The notes beneath the pieces are model-generated. The model searched no databases and was not told the DNA's origin. It worked only from the letters and a program-made list of their open reading frames with translations. 30,481 nt of DNA, from the IMG/VR virus record IMGVR_UViG_3300020056_000107, positions 1 to 30,481 of that record; one strand, written 5' to 3'. This DNA comes from a virus. Positions 14,044-22,598 of the stretch are shown in pieces (within the stretch, counting starts at the first letter, position 1; each line of letters starts with the position of its first letter). A program made the translations under genes and the position numbers.

Positions 14044-14305
14044 CTTGAGGTTCTTCCATTTCTGTTTCGAATTCTTGTTCCGGTTCTTCAACTTCTACTT
14101 CATCTTCAGCTGACATTTCAAGCTCATTCATTTCTGCTTCGTCATCAGCTTCAACTTGTGGGTTGAATACCGAGCTCGCTACTTCAGCATACTTAGTATC
14201 TAAAGCAGCATCAATTCTAGGTTGCATGGCCGCTGAAAAAGCTTTCATTGCTTTTACAGGTTTATCCTCTACAGCAGCACCAATAAAGTCAGTAACATCA
14301 GTCAT
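14036..14305 (-). CDS. 67: Prohead core protein gp67-like (PIP)
   Basis: The 89-residue protein has an N-terminal helical part (MTDVTDFIGAAVEDKPVKAM, then AMQPRIDAAL) and a strongly acidic C-terminal half. This composition and its place between portal gp20 and gp68 match gp67, the T4 core protein that is cut into internal peptides. It is close to T4 gp67 in length (80). A perfect late promoter box lies 29 bases upstream. It overlaps the gp68 start by 8 bases. Confidence 0.82.
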   Translation of the reverse strand: MTDVTDFIGAAVEDKPVKAMKAFSAAMQPRIDAALDTKYAEVASSVFNPQVEADDEAEMNELEMSAEDEVEVEEPEQEFETEMEEPQDV

Positions 14306-14333
14306 AATATTTCTCCAAATAAATTAATACCTA

Positions 14334-14341
14334 TATTTATA
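14334..14341 (-). promoter_or_regulatory. T4-type late promoter (TATAAATA) for gp67-68-21
   Basis: A perfect minus-strand TATAAATA lies 29 bases before the gp67 ATG, adjoining the gp20 stop region (14344). No other late box is seen before gp68, the 79-aa gene or gp21, so this one probably serves all four. Confidence 0.78.
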
Positions 14342-14343
14342 TT

Positions 14344-15909
14344 TTACTCTGTTTCTTGATCAGAATCCATTATATCAGCATCATTATAGCGTGGATCTGT
14401 TTTTTCTGATTTAATTTGTTGATCCAATTCTTGCATTTCATTTTCAGATTGTTGAAGAATATATTTACGAATGTATTCATGAGAATAGTATTTACCTACA
14501 TATTCATCCATTTCTCGCATGAGATTTGATCTATCTCTCATGATTTCCATATTTTTTAATTCTTCAAAATAATTATCAACTGCATACTTGTAGTTGATTC
14601 TGCCTTTCCACTCTTTCCAATCTTCTGGAGTACAAATGCCTTTTAAAAGTAGTTGTCTTTCTAAAAGTTTAGTAAACAACTCTGAGAACTTAGCTCTCAA
14701 TCGTGTAACAAATTTTGAAAACTTAACTTCATCACGACTAATTTCAGTTGCTCGACCCATTGTATATACAGAATCTGGATTTAAACGAGTATTTGGTACA
14801 TTCAATGAGCGATAAAGCAATGTTTGAAAGTACAAAATATCTTCAATCTCACCAAGATTTTGTCCACCTGGAAGTGTGGTAATTTCAGTACCTCGACCAC
14901 CTTCTCTTCGTGGTAACCAGAAATCTTCGAGCATCGTCATAAACTTACGGTCGTCTCGAATTTCACCAGTTGATGAGTCATAAACAACTTTATTTTTAAA
15001 TTTAGCCATGATATCGTTGAGGTATTGCTCTGCTTTAGCTTTTGGCAATCCACCAACATCAACATAAAAAATTCTACGCTCTGGTGCTCGTGAAATACGA
15101 TAAATCACCAAAGAGTCTTCCATTGATCTTAACTGATTCAATGGACGAATAGCCTTATGTAAATATGATAAAATAAGACTATTTTCTGAGTTTTGGTATC
15201 CACTAGTACAATATACTACTGAATCTTTTGCAATTTTCACACCTTCAGCTTGTGAAGTACTACCAATAGAGGTAGGTGAACCTGCAGCATTATAAGTTGA
15301 GTGTGATCCGGTTCTCTTTAAAAATCCTGATTGGTTATAGAGATAATATTCACCAACAAGCTTTTCAATCGTAACACCTGATTTATTCTTTTCTTTCTTT
15401 ACTTCTCTTACTTTTTTAATGTTACGTGGATCAATATAACGAATTTCTGCAATTCCATTTTTAGGATTAGAATCATCAATGAGTACATGATAATATAATC
15501 GACCATCAACGTACCAACGCCTAAACAACTCATAACTGAGTCTATTAAACTCTAACAAGTCTAATACATTTTCAAATTCTTTAATGATTGTTTTCTTGAT
15601 AGAGTCTTGTGTGTCAACATCATCTAAAATAATAGAAACTGTTTCTTCGTCTGAATCTTCAACGATTGCTTCATTGCAAACATCTTGTACAGCAAGATCA
15701 ACAATAGGATCTAAAGCAATCACTCTGTACTTGTTAACGAGCTCGGCTTCAGTTCTTACCGAGCCGTCCAAATCTACGTAAGTACCATAAACACCACCAG
15801 CCGTGACAGTTAACGCGCCGTCATCGTTAGTGGGTGGTACAAAGGAGACCAGCTTTTCTTGTTGCTGTTTCTCCTTTTTACGATTTATTTCAAATCCAAA
15901 AAGGTCCAT
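14344..15909 (-). CDS. 20: Portal vertex protein gp20
   Basis: This 521-residue protein, nearly the length of T4 gp20 (524), forms the dodecameric portal through which DNA is packaged and on which the head is nucleated. The family's conserved stretches are clear: YRISRAPERRIFYVDVGGLP (270-289), KAEQYLNDIMAKFKNKVVYD (292-311), and FWLPRREGGRGTEITTLPGG (330-349), the region used as a marker for environmental T4-like phages. The N-terminus is basic (MDLFGFEINRKKEK). It is preceded by a combined terminator/late promoter and followed directly by the gp67 promoter. Confidence 0.96.
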   Translation of the reverse strand: MDLFGFEINRKKEKQQQEKLVSFVPPTNDDGALTVTAGGVYGTYVDLDGSVRTEAELVNKYRVIALDPIVDLAVQDVCNEAIVEDSDEETVSIILDDVDTQDSIKKTIIKEFENVLDLLEFNRLSYELFRRWYVDGRLYYHVLIDDSNPKNGIAEIRYIDPRNIKKVREVKKEKNKSGVTIEKLVGEYYLYNQSGFLKRTGSHSTYNAAGSPTSIGSTSQAEGVKIAKDSVVYCTSGYQNSENSLILSYLHKAIRPLNQLRSMEDSLVIYRISRAPERRIFYVDVGGLPKAKAEQYLNDIMAKFKNKVVYDSSTGEIRDDRKFMTMLEDFWLPRREGGRGTEITTLPGGQNLGEIEDILYFQTLLYRSLNVPNTRLNPDSVYTMGRATEISRDEVKFSKFVTRLRAKFSELFTKLLERQLLLKGICTPEDWKEWKGRINYKYAVDNYFEELKNMEIMRDRSNLMREMDEYVGKYYSHEYIRKYILQQSENEMQELDQQIKSEKTDPRYNDADIMDSDQETE

Positions 15910-15920
15910 TCATTTCTCCG

Positions 15921-15964
15921 AAAAAATACTTAGCGGGGCAGAAATATTTATCTACCCCACTAAG
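15921..15964 (-). terminator. Terminator after gp19 with a 14-bp stem
   Basis: Minus-strand RNA folds as CTTAGTGGGGTAGA / TCTGCCCCGCTAAG (14 bp with two G-U wobbles) around the 8-base loop TAAATATT, followed by TATTTTTT. The wobbles are C-A mismatches on the plus strand, so the structure is strand-specific. It begins 8 bases after the gp19 stop. The loop and one arm contain the late promoter for gp20. Confidence 0.85.
15945..15952 (-). promoter_or_regulatory. Late promoter (GATAAATA) for gp20, inside terminator loop
   Basis: GATAAATA, one base off the TATAAATA consensus, lies 36 bases before the gp20 ATG. It spans the loop and last stem pairs of the terminator at 15921-15964. A transcript starting about 6 bases downstream would contain only one arm of the hairpin and so would escape termination. 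Confidence 0.65.
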
Positions 15965-15971
15965 AACTCAC

Positions 15972-16478
15972 TTATGAACCTGGCTGCATATAATCAAATG
16001 CCCAAGTCACCGTATACGTACCGATGGTGTCGGTAGTATTCCAATCTAATTCAATTGTTCCTACATCAGCTGGCCAGCAACCAGTTAGAGTATAAGTCTG
16101 CAAAGTTGATCCAGTCTTACCGTAAAGACGAATCGTACCATCTTCTTTATAATCTTCTGGTGAACCGTATGAACGAATGTTAGAAGGTCCGTCATTAACC
16201 TTACGAGCCCACTCTTCGAGTACACGTCGTTGGCTAAAATCTTCTTCAATCATTACAGTCGTAGTCCATTCTGCAAATGTCCTATCGCCAGCAATCTTAA
16301 CTTTTCGTCCGAAGTAAGGTACTTCAATGATACCAGTCGTAAACGTTGGTACCTGAGAAGACATACACAGAAGGTTAAACTCTTCACCGAGTGTAGTTAC
16401 CTGTACTTCGAACAGAGTGGGACGAAACCCACCCTGTGATAAAGCATTACTCTTAAAGTTCTCAACCGAAAATGCCAT
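15972..16478 (-). CDS. 19: Tail tube protein gp19
   Basis: This 168-residue protein (T4 gp19: 163) polymerises into the inner tube of the contractile tail. It shows the standard layout: MAFSVENFKSNALSQGGFRPTLFEV start, a PTFTTGIIEVPYFGRKVKIAGDRTF central hairpin, EEDFSQRRVLEEWARKVND helix, SPEDYKEDGTI, and a TIGTYTVTWAFDYM final strand. Gene order after sheath gp18 confirms it. A late box, AATAAATA, lies 30 bases upstream, and a strong terminator follows the stop. Confidence 0.95.
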   Translation of the reverse strand: MAFSVENFKSNALSQGGFRPTLFEVQVTTLGEEFNLLCMSSQVPTFTTGIIEVPYFGRKVKIAGDRTFAEWTTTVMIEEDFSQRRVLEEWARKVNDGPSNIRSYGSPEDYKEDGTIRLYGKTGSTLQTYTLTGCWPADVGTIELDWNTTDTIGTYTVTWAFDYMQPGS

Positions 16479-16507
16479 TAGTTTATTCTCCTATTAGTTT
16501 TCTCTTC

Positions 16508-16515
16508 TATTTATT
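16508..16515 (-). promoter_or_regulatory. Late promoter (AATAAATA) for gp19
   Basis: AATAAATA on the minus strand, one base off consensus, lies 30 bases before the gp19 ATG and overlaps the last bases of gp18. It would give the abundant tube protein its own late transcript ended by the terminator at 15921-15964. Confidence 0.6.
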
Positions 16516-18808
16516 AAAAATTACCGATAACTTCGGAGAATTCTACCCCAGTTCGTACAGCGACAAAGTTGAGCTGGATGAAGTTGATTGAGCGAGCCGG
16601 CTTGATGTAAATATCACCAATAAACTCGTTACGATCAATTACTTCGCCAGTGTTGTTTGTCTCGTCACATACTACTACGAAGTCAGTAATACCTCGTCGC
16701 CCTTGAACATCTCGCAAGAATGGAGAAACAAGGTTAACAAAAGAAGACCGAGTAAACTCATCATTGAATTCAAAGAGAGTAAACTTAGCAGCAGTTGCAA
16801 TCGCTTTCTCGAGGACGATAAAGAGGCGTCGTACGTTAATTCGGTCAAAGGCAGAAGGCTTGGCAAGAAGAGTCTTGTCGCCAAACATTACAATACCTTG
16901 GCCTGGGAAGTTAACAATTGGGTTGACACCATTCTTATAGAGAATATCTCTTTCAGCTTTACGTGGGTTCCAAGCCAACTTAATAACATTCTTAATGTTA
17001 CCACGGTTGAAACCAGCAGGTGACCACCATGGATCGCGTGATTCATCTGTGTAAGCACAGAGACCAGCAGTGTCGCCATTAATTGGTACCCAACGATAAA
17101 CATCATTATACTTATCATACATGTACTTATAACCACTATCAAGTACACCATAAGAAGATGATCGCATTGCATTTCTAAACTGTACAACGTCAGCTTCTTC
17201 ATCTTCGAAAACGTTATTTACAACATCATTGTAATGAGGTGAAGTAAAGACTACACAATCCTTACGCTTTTCAGCAATATTATCAATTAAGTAATTGCCG
17301 AGTTGCTCACCATGTACACCACCACGTGACTTACCAGTCAATACAAGAGAAATGTCAATGTCTTCAGCAGACTTAAATACATCGTATGACTGAATAACTG
17401 CGCCAATTGATGCGCTGCTCTCGTTTGGACCATCACGTCCACCAATCATTGACTTGGTGTATGGAGTAGTATTAGTTGAGGTGGCCAAATCATCAGCATC
17501 TGCAGAAGCAGCACCTGATAAATCGGTAGCCCACCATATATATCTTGAATTATTATTCAATACCTCTTTATAGTAAAGAGAAGCACCGTCTTCTGACTTA
17601 GCGTCAATAGCGCGTGACAAACCACCCCATACTTCTAAGATAGTGCCAGGAACTCCTGAAATTTTACCATCTTCGTCAGTTACAACAACATGAATTTCAT
17701 CTTGTGCAGAGGTGTTACCATTTAATAATTGGTAAGTTGTTTGACCTGGCGCGCCTTCAACGAGACCCCAGTTATCCCAGTAACGCTCAAAAGAGCTAGG
17801 AGTCGTTGCAGTTGAAAGACTATAGCGATCATCAAAAGTAATTGCAACAGTGGCCTCGCCGGTCTCAGTAGAAGCTACTTCAGTTTTGGTTACTGAACCA
17901 ATAGAAGTAATAGTAAGGTACTCTGTACCAATTGAGCTATTACCAACTTTGATTTTATCACCAACAGTCAGTAAAGCAATAGCTGAAGTTGCAACAGCAG
18001 CTGATGAGTTAGCATCACCAGTAGCACTATTTGAAATGGTGAGAGTTGCGGTATTAGATCCTACAACAAACGTTAAAGATTCGTCTTCGGTGTTTGCAGC
18101 ATCAAACGTAGTTAAATCAATTGAACTATTAAATGCAGCCGTACTATCACACACAGAAACTTTTAATGAGTTACCTAATGCACCTGGATATTTTGCAATA
18201 AACTGTACATCATCATCAAAAGATCGTGGTGAACCATTTGCTGATTCATAGTTATCTTCGTTTTTGACAATATGTGAAGCAAGATTAGCAACATTAGTAT
18301 TTGCAATTGCATTGAATACATATTCATCATCAAAAACTTGAATGCTTGCTGCAGCGTCTGTTGCAGTAGGAGCAGAAGTTAATTCAAAAACCGTTGAATT
18401 TGTTACTGCGTTTACAGTAGCAGACGCTGGAATACCAGGACCAAATACTGCCATACCTGCAACAACTGTAATAGCTGGAGCGGCCGAAAGTGTGACTGTG
18501 TTGTTTCCGCTTGACAAGGCGGCAGTCGCAGTTACTGTATTTCCTACAGTAGTACCCGCGCGACTTACATGCAAGCGATTACTATAAGCAAGATAACTTG
18601 CAGCTGTAAAGAACGTTTCTGCGTTAAAATTAGATGGCTTACCATAACGGGAAACGAGCTCGTCTTCACTAACTACGAGCGTAGATTTGCCCAATGGTCC
18701 CCAGCGAAATACACCACCAATTGCTGCATCGGTAGTTGCAACCGCAGGGATAACAGTAGTCAGATCAATTTCCGTTACGTTAACACCTGGACTTAATTGA
18801 AAAGGCAT
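16514..18808 (-). CDS. 18: Tail sheath protein gp18
   Basis: The product is the 764-residue contractile sheath subunit. The N-terminus PFQLSPGVNVTEIDLTTVIP followed by GGVFRWGPLGKSTLV and the C-terminal GRRGITDFVVVCDETNNTGE ... PARSINFIQLNFVAVRTG match phage sheath proteins. It is about 100 residues longer than T4 gp18 (659). The extra length lies in Ser/Thr/Ala-rich beta segments at about residues 90-330, which are probably domains on the outer sheath surface. A perfect late box lies 57 bases upstream, and gp19 follows. Confidence 0.95.
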   Translation of the reverse strand: MPFQLSPGVNVTEIDLTTVIPAVATTDAAIGGVFRWGPLGKSTLVVSEDELVSRYGKPSNFNAETFFTAASYLAYSNRLHVSRAGTTVGNTVTATAALSSGNNTVTLSAAPAITVVAGMAVFGPGIPASATVNAVTNSTVFELTSAPTATDAAASIQVFDDEYVFNAIANTNVANLASHIVKNEDNYESANGSPRSFDDDVQFIAKYPGALGNSLKVSVCDSTAAFNSSIDLTTFDAANTEDESLTFVVGSNTATLTISNSATGDANSSAAVATSAIALLTVGDKIKVGNSSIGTEYLTITSIGSVTKTEVASTETGEATVAITFDDRYSLSTATTPSSFERYWDNWGLVEGAPGQTTYQLLNGNTSAQDEIHVVVTDEDGKISGVPGTILEVWGGLSRAIDAKSEDGASLYYKEVLNNNSRYIWWATDLSGAASADADDLATSTNTTPYTKSMIGGRDGPNESSASIGAVIQSYDVFKSAEDIDISLVLTGKSRGGVHGEQLGNYLIDNIAEKRKDCVVFTSPHYNDVVNNVFEDEEADVVQFRNAMRSSSYGVLDSGYKYMYDKYNDVYRWVPINGDTAGLCAYTDESRDPWWSPAGFNRGNIKNVIKLAWNPRKAERDILYKNGVNPIVNFPGQGIVMFGDKTLLAKPSAFDRINVRRLFIVLEKAIATAAKFTLFEFNDEFTRSSFVNLVSPFLRDVQGRRGITDFVVVCDETNNTGEVIDRNEFIGDIYIKPARSINFIQLNFVAVRTGVEFSEVIGNF

Positions 18809-18864
18809 ATTATTTTTCTCCTATGAAATGATTCATTTTCAAATTTTACTATTAAACAATGAAT

Positions 18865-18872
18865 TATTTATA
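18865..18872 (-). promoter_or_regulatory. T4-type late promoter (TATAAATA) for gp18
   Basis: A perfect minus-strand TATAAATA lies 57 bases before the gp18 ATG, in the 84-base gap after gp17. The leader is longer than at the other late boxes in this window (26-37 bases). Confidence 0.75.
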
Positions 18873-18892
18873 AATTCTATGATTTTAGAACG

Positions 18893-20539
18893 CTAATCAT
18901 CAAACATCAAAAATGAGTCGCCCTTAGTAGAAACTACTGGTGCCTCTTCATATTGATCCATACCATTATCAATTATACCGAAAGGAGTTAACTCATTCAG
19001 TACTTGTTCGTCATTCATGTCTCTTAGTTGACTAATTGTATTTATATCTGTCAGCTCTTTAAAGAATTTTTGGTTACTTAACCAAGAAAATAAAACTAAA
19101 CACATGACAAGGTCATCATGCGATCCAGTCTCAGCTTCCCAACTTGTACCTTTCTTACTAAACGTTGATAATTCTTTAATAGTATTAAAATCATTGATAA
19201 TAACTTGGTTTTGTTCTACGAGTAATTTAAGCACAGAACAACCAAGCGATTTAACTGACTTTGTTGTTCTTACACCTTTATCACAACTTGTAGAAAAACC
19301 AGCAATAAGTCGTTTTCCACTTCTTCCATTGTTTTCGGTGAATAACATATTTTCATATTCATAATCTTCAAACAGGGTAGTAGAAACTTGCTCACCGATA
19401 TCATTAATTTCTACCATTACTTGTGCCATATTAAAATGTTTTGCAATTTGGAAAATCATTGCAGCATAGTCAGTAGGTGTAATCATATTATTACGATACA
19501 CTGCTACTTGATTATATGGCATAGTTGATACATCTATCACCTGAAATGCTGAAAAGTCTAATCCTTTACCACGAGATACGTCAACAACAATTGTGTATGT
19601 ATGTCCAGGCTTGGGTGGATAATATAGTGACAATCCATCTTTTTCGTGAATTGGTTCTCTGTGTACTAATTCTTTTAACTTCCAACCAGCAATAAGAGTA
19701 CCACTACTACCAAGAAACTCACATTCCATTTCTTGAGCGAATTTTTGTGTATCAAAATCCATTGCGGCAAGAGTTTCATCCCGCCATTTGTCATCTCTGC
19801 CTGGTACGTCTTTCCATTGTACTTTTACTAATTCATAACCATTAATTCTCTCCTCAGCACCTTTTACAGTCTTATAAAAATGATTAAGACCATTTGGTGT
19901 TGAAGTAAGAAGAATTTTGGTGGTTGTACCAGATGAGATCGTAGGCATTACTGAAGCGAAAAATTCGTCCCAGTTTTCTACGAATGCAGTTTCATCAATA
20001 TACAGAAAGGATACTGACTTACCACGAATTGCAGAAGACGATGTCGCTCCTGCTAAAATCTTAGATCCGTTTTCAAATTCTACGGATCCTTTGTTCCATT
20101 CCAAAACACCTTGTTGCATCCACTTAGGCAACGCTTCATAAGCTGTTTTAATCCTGTCCAAGATTTCACGAGCAGCATCTCCTTTATTTGCCAAAAGAGC
20201 CACAAGCTTATGATCATTAAACAGAATGTAATGAAGTATAAGACAGACTGCAGTCGTTGTTTTACCCGCCTGGCGACTTGTAACCACGCAGGTCCTACGG
20301 TTGTCTGTGGTTTTTTGAATGATGTCCTTCTGATAATCATAGAGTTGTATAGGTATAAGACCTTTATCTACGTGGACAATTTGAATATATTTCTCAGAAA
20401 AATATATAGGATCACCAGCACACTTTACAAATTCATGCACCATATCCTCGGTCCAATTAATATCAACATTGTTTCTTTTTAAGTTGACATTACCGAGATA
20501 TGATTTGTAATTATCAATATCAGGTATTTGGTTCATCAT
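18893..20539 (-). CDS. 17: Terminase large subunit gp17
   Basis: This 548-residue packaging motor pumps DNA into the prohead through gp20 and cuts the concatemer. The ATPase domain has Walker A SRQAGKT (88-94), Walker B FLYIDE (178-183) and coupling motif TSTP (212-215). The nuclease domain has the RNase H-like acidic site at D320 (VVDVSRG), E378/D380 (EIND) and HDD (474-476). All catalytic residues are present. The start is one of two adjacent ATGs (20539 or 20536) overlapping the gp16 end by about 20 bases. The ribosome binding site is weak, so translation is probably coupled to gp16. Confidence 0.97.
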   Translation of the reverse strand: MMNQIPDIDNYKSYLGNVNLKRNNVDINWTEDMVHEFVKCAGDPIYFSEKYIQIVHVDKGLIPIQLYDYQKDIIQKTTDNRRTCVVTSRQAGKTTTAVCLILHYILFNDHKLVALLANKGDAAREILDRIKTAYEALPKWMQQGVLEWNKGSVEFENGSKILAGATSSSAIRGKSVSFLYIDETAFVENWDEFFASVMPTISSGTTTKILLTSTPNGLNHFYKTVKGAEERINGYELVKVQWKDVPGRDDKWRDETLAAMDFDTQKFAQEMECEFLGSSGTLIAGWKLKELVHREPIHEKDGLSLYYPPKPGHTYTIVVDVSRGKGLDFSAFQVIDVSTMPYNQVAVYRNNMITPTDYAAMIFQIAKHFNMAQVMVEINDIGEQVSTTLFEDYEYENMLFTENNGRSGKRLIAGFSTSCDKGVRTTKSVKSLGCSVLKLLVEQNQVIINDFNTIKELSTFSKKGTSWEAETGSHDDLVMCLVLFSWLSNQKFFKELTDINTISQLRDMNDEQVLNELTPFGIIDNGMDQYEEAPVVSTKGDSFLMFDD

Positions 20540-20936
20540 CTTTATTCAATATTTTTAATAAATCACTAGTACTTCCCACAAACAAATTATTGTTGATAGT
20601 ATCACGCGCTACTTTATCAATATCATCCTTTGTTAATTTTTTCTTTTTTTCGTGTACATCAAGAAGATCTTTATTTGTTTCTACCATTGTTTTAATCATT
20701 GCAGCTAATACTTCATAGCTACGAGGATGTTGAGATTGATCGGCAATGGCCATCATCTCATCAATAGCAGAATGACCTTTTTCAATAAGATCATATAAAT
20801 TTTGACGAACGTAATTAGCATCAGTTTCAATCTGCTGCTGATTTTCAGTCATTGGTTCATATACAACCGGGACTGCTTTTTCTTCTTTTTCAATAGGATT
20901 AAGATTTAAAATCTCACCAATAGAATCATTAGCCAT
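20520..20936 (-). CDS. 16: Terminase small subunit gp16
   Basis: This small helical protein of 138 residues (142 if the ATG at 20948 is used; T4 gp16 is 164) recognises phage DNA and stimulates gp17. It contains a central coiled coil (TENQQQIETDANYVRQNLYDL and HPRSYEVLAAMIKTMVETNKDLLDVH) and KKLTKDDIDKVARD near the end, as in marine gp16 proteins. I prefer the second ATG (20936, MANDSIGEIL), because GGTGA lies 5 bases before it while the first ATG has no ribosome binding site. Its place just upstream of gp17 is decisive. Confidence 0.85.
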   Translation of the reverse strand: MANDSIGEILNLNPIEKEEKAVPVVYEPMTENQQQIETDANYVRQNLYDLIEKGHSAIDEMMAIADQSQHPRSYEVLAAMIKTMVETNKDLLDVHEKKKKLTKDDIDKVARDTINNNLFVGSTSDLLKILNKDDEPNT

Positions 20937-20937
20937 A

Positions 20938-21804
20938 TTATTCACCATCTAAAGGAGTTAGCGGTCCTTCAACATTTACGATATAATCATAGTTATCTGT
21001 CGATTTAATCTCTGAGCGGGCCACCGTCAAGTCTGCGTTCGTAGTAGGATTACCATTAGCATCCAATCCGGGAGTTACAGTTATACGATCAACTACTGAC
21101 GTATTTGCAATTGCATCGCTAATATCATCAAATAATGTTGCATCGTAGAACTGAGTATTTGCAAGGTTGATAATACCCTGCCGTTTGGTTGGTCCAAAGA
21201 AAAAGCCTTTCATTGTAAAATCTAATGTCCAAATCAAAGCACGTCTTTCTTCAAACGAACCTTCATACACATCGTCCTGCGCGGTACCGGTAAGTACTAA
21301 TGGAACGTCAAGTGTAATGTTAGGATCTGAAATAAGTTGAACTGTTGTCGTCCATTCTGGAGTAAAGTATGGAAGAATTTGTTCTATAATCATTGTACCA
21401 TCGGTAGTGTTTTTAACAAAGATAGATAATGAAAAATTAATATCATAAGGAACTGGGTTGTATTGATACTTCCTTATTGTATCATTTGTATCGTAATCTT
21501 TCTTAACAAATTTATTAATGGTTGATAATTTTCTTTCCGGTGCATAATTAAAACCAGTAATTTCAAATCCCATACGAGGAAGTGTAACTGCAAAGGCTCG
21601 TTCTTGTGGATCAAGGTCATCTAAATTAGCACCTTGTATTCTTGCTAAGAATTTTTCTCTTGGTCCATAAGCTAAAGGAACTTTAAACGAGCTAACAGTT
21701 CCACCGGTAGAGTTAGTACGATTTACAAAAATATCATTAAACAATGTGCCAAATAAGATAACATATTTTCTCAATGTGCCATGATAGAAAGTTGTTCCAA
21801 ACAT
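20938..21804 (-). CDS. 15: Tail sheath stabiliser / tail completion protein gp15
   Basis: The protein is 288 residues (T4 gp15: 272). The N-terminal MFGTTFYHGTLRKYVILFGTLFNDIFV block is the typical gp15 start in marine T4-like phages, followed by VPLAYGPREKFLAR and ITLPRMGFEITGF-type segments. In T4, gp15 caps the finished tail and joins it to the head's gp13/gp14 neck. Gene order 13-14-15-16 agrees. The ATG overlaps the gp14 stop by one base (TAATG), so these connector proteins are made in a coupled way. Confidence 0.92.
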   Translation of the reverse strand: MFGTTFYHGTLRKYVILFGTLFNDIFVNRTNSTGGTVSSFKVPLAYGPREKFLARIQGANLDDLDPQERAFAVTLPRMGFEITGFNYAPERKLSTINKFVKKDYDTNDTIRKYQYNPVPYDINFSLSIFVKNTTDGTMIIEQILPYFTPEWTTTVQLISDPNITLDVPLVLTGTAQDDVYEGSFEERRALIWTLDFTMKGFFFGPTKRQGIINLANTQFYDATLFDDISDAIANTSVVDRITVTPGLDANGNPTTNADLTVARSEIKSTDNYDYIVNVEGPLTPLDGE

Positions 21805-22544
21805 TAGACGTCACCCTCGCTAAATGGATCTATTTCTGTAAAGTCAATAATAGAATCACCTGAGGTTTCAAACGTACTATTTTCTGCAAAAGGATCACCG
21901 CTGAGATCATAATTATCTGTAAGACCAGCAGCTCGACCAGTATTTGCATTCATTGTAATTTCACCATTGGCCGCTACTGTAACATCATTGGCTGCAGCAA
22001 TTGCCACATTTTGTGAAAAGACTTCTTCAAATCTATCAATTTGTTGAATACCGGTATCGAGTTTTTCATTACTGTATTCAAACAATTCACATCGTAAATC
22101 ATAACATTGCAAAGCACCCATTTGATAAAACACAGGTGCCTCGTGTTCTGCAAACTTAATTACATATACTTTATCAGTGAGTGGGAAGTAAATAAGATCA
22201 CCTTCTTGTGGTCTATTATTAACTTCTTCTGAACCAATTTCTTCAGCATACACTCTTTGTGACACAGTAAATGTAATTTCATCACGTATTTGAACATTGA
22301 ATTTAGAAAGAAAGTCACCTTCACCTTCAAATCCTTCAACGTTCTTAATATACATTTCAATAAGATAAGCCCTATTATATTCTGAAACTCTATCTTCATT
22401 GAATACATTATCTACATTTTTTAAAGCCCGCGGACAATAGTATAGATCATGTCCATACATACGTATAGATTCAATGATGAGATCTTCGATTAAGTTTTGT
22501 TCTGCATAACTGTCGAAGTTATTAAAGAATACATTTGTGACCAT
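21804..22544 (-). CDS. 14: Neck protein gp14
   Basis: This 246-residue protein (T4 gp14: 256) seals the filled head with gp13. The start (NVFFNNFDSYAEQNLIEDLIIESIRMYGHDLYYCPR) is characteristic of gp14 homologues, followed by a beta-rich centre and an acidic, disordered C-terminus. The ribosome binding site is poor, and the 54-base gap before it contains a strong promoter pointing the other way. Reading the gene in this order (13 before 14 before 15) fits T4. Confidence 0.9.
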   Translation of the reverse strand: MVTNVFFNNFDSYAEQNLIEDLIIESIRMYGHDLYYCPRALKNVDNVFNEDRVSEYNRAYLIEMYIKNVEGFEGEGDFLSKFNVQIRDEITFTVSQRVYAEEIGSEEVNNRPQEGDLIYFPLTDKVYVIKFAEHEAPVFYQMGALQCYDLRCELFEYSNEKLDTGIQQIDRFEEVFSQNVAIAAANDVTVAANGEITMNANTGRAAGLTDNYDLSGDPFAENSTFETSGDSIIDFTEIDPFSEGDV

Positions 22545-22550
22545 AAACGG

Positions 22551-22579
22551 TTGACATTCTCTCGTTGTTTGTGTATAAT
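22551..22579 (+). promoter_or_regulatory. Perfect sigma70 consensus promoter, antisense to gp13
   Basis: TTGACA (22551-22556), a 17-base spacer and TATAAT (22574-22579) match the bacterial vegetative promoter consensus at all 12 positions with ideal spacing. It lies in the 54-base gap between gp14 and gp13 but reads the plus strand, where no gene is visible. The predicted RNA would begin near 22586 and run antisense through the gp13 3' end. I saw no convincing plus-strand terminator close downstream. Confidence 0.7.
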
Positions 22580-22598
22580 AATTCTAAGGTTTCTACTA

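Noticed and set aside
14044-14091. Upstream start for the gp68-like protein (MKNRNKNSKQKWKNLK)
   Set aside because: It would overlap gp67 by 56 bases and adds a basic stretch that looks like the other-frame reading of an acidic coding region. The ATG at 14043 has a GGAAG site and a normal 8-base overlap.
16921-16950. TTGACA on the plus strand within gp18 as a second antisense promoter
   Set aside because: No TATAAT-like hexamer is found at 16-18 bases. Other scattered TTGACA sites checked on the plus strand also lack a -10. Only the site at 22551 has both.
17850-18251. 133-codon plus-strand frame opposite gp18
   Set aside because: It is open only because the sheath gene is rich in Ala/Ser/Thr/Val codons. 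The product is a monotone A/V/E string and no promoter or ribosome binding site precedes it.
18830-18865. ATTCATT/AATGAAT inverted repeat in the gp17-gp18 gap considered as a terminator
   Set aside because: The stem is AT-only, the loop is about 26 bases and no T-run follows on the minus strand.
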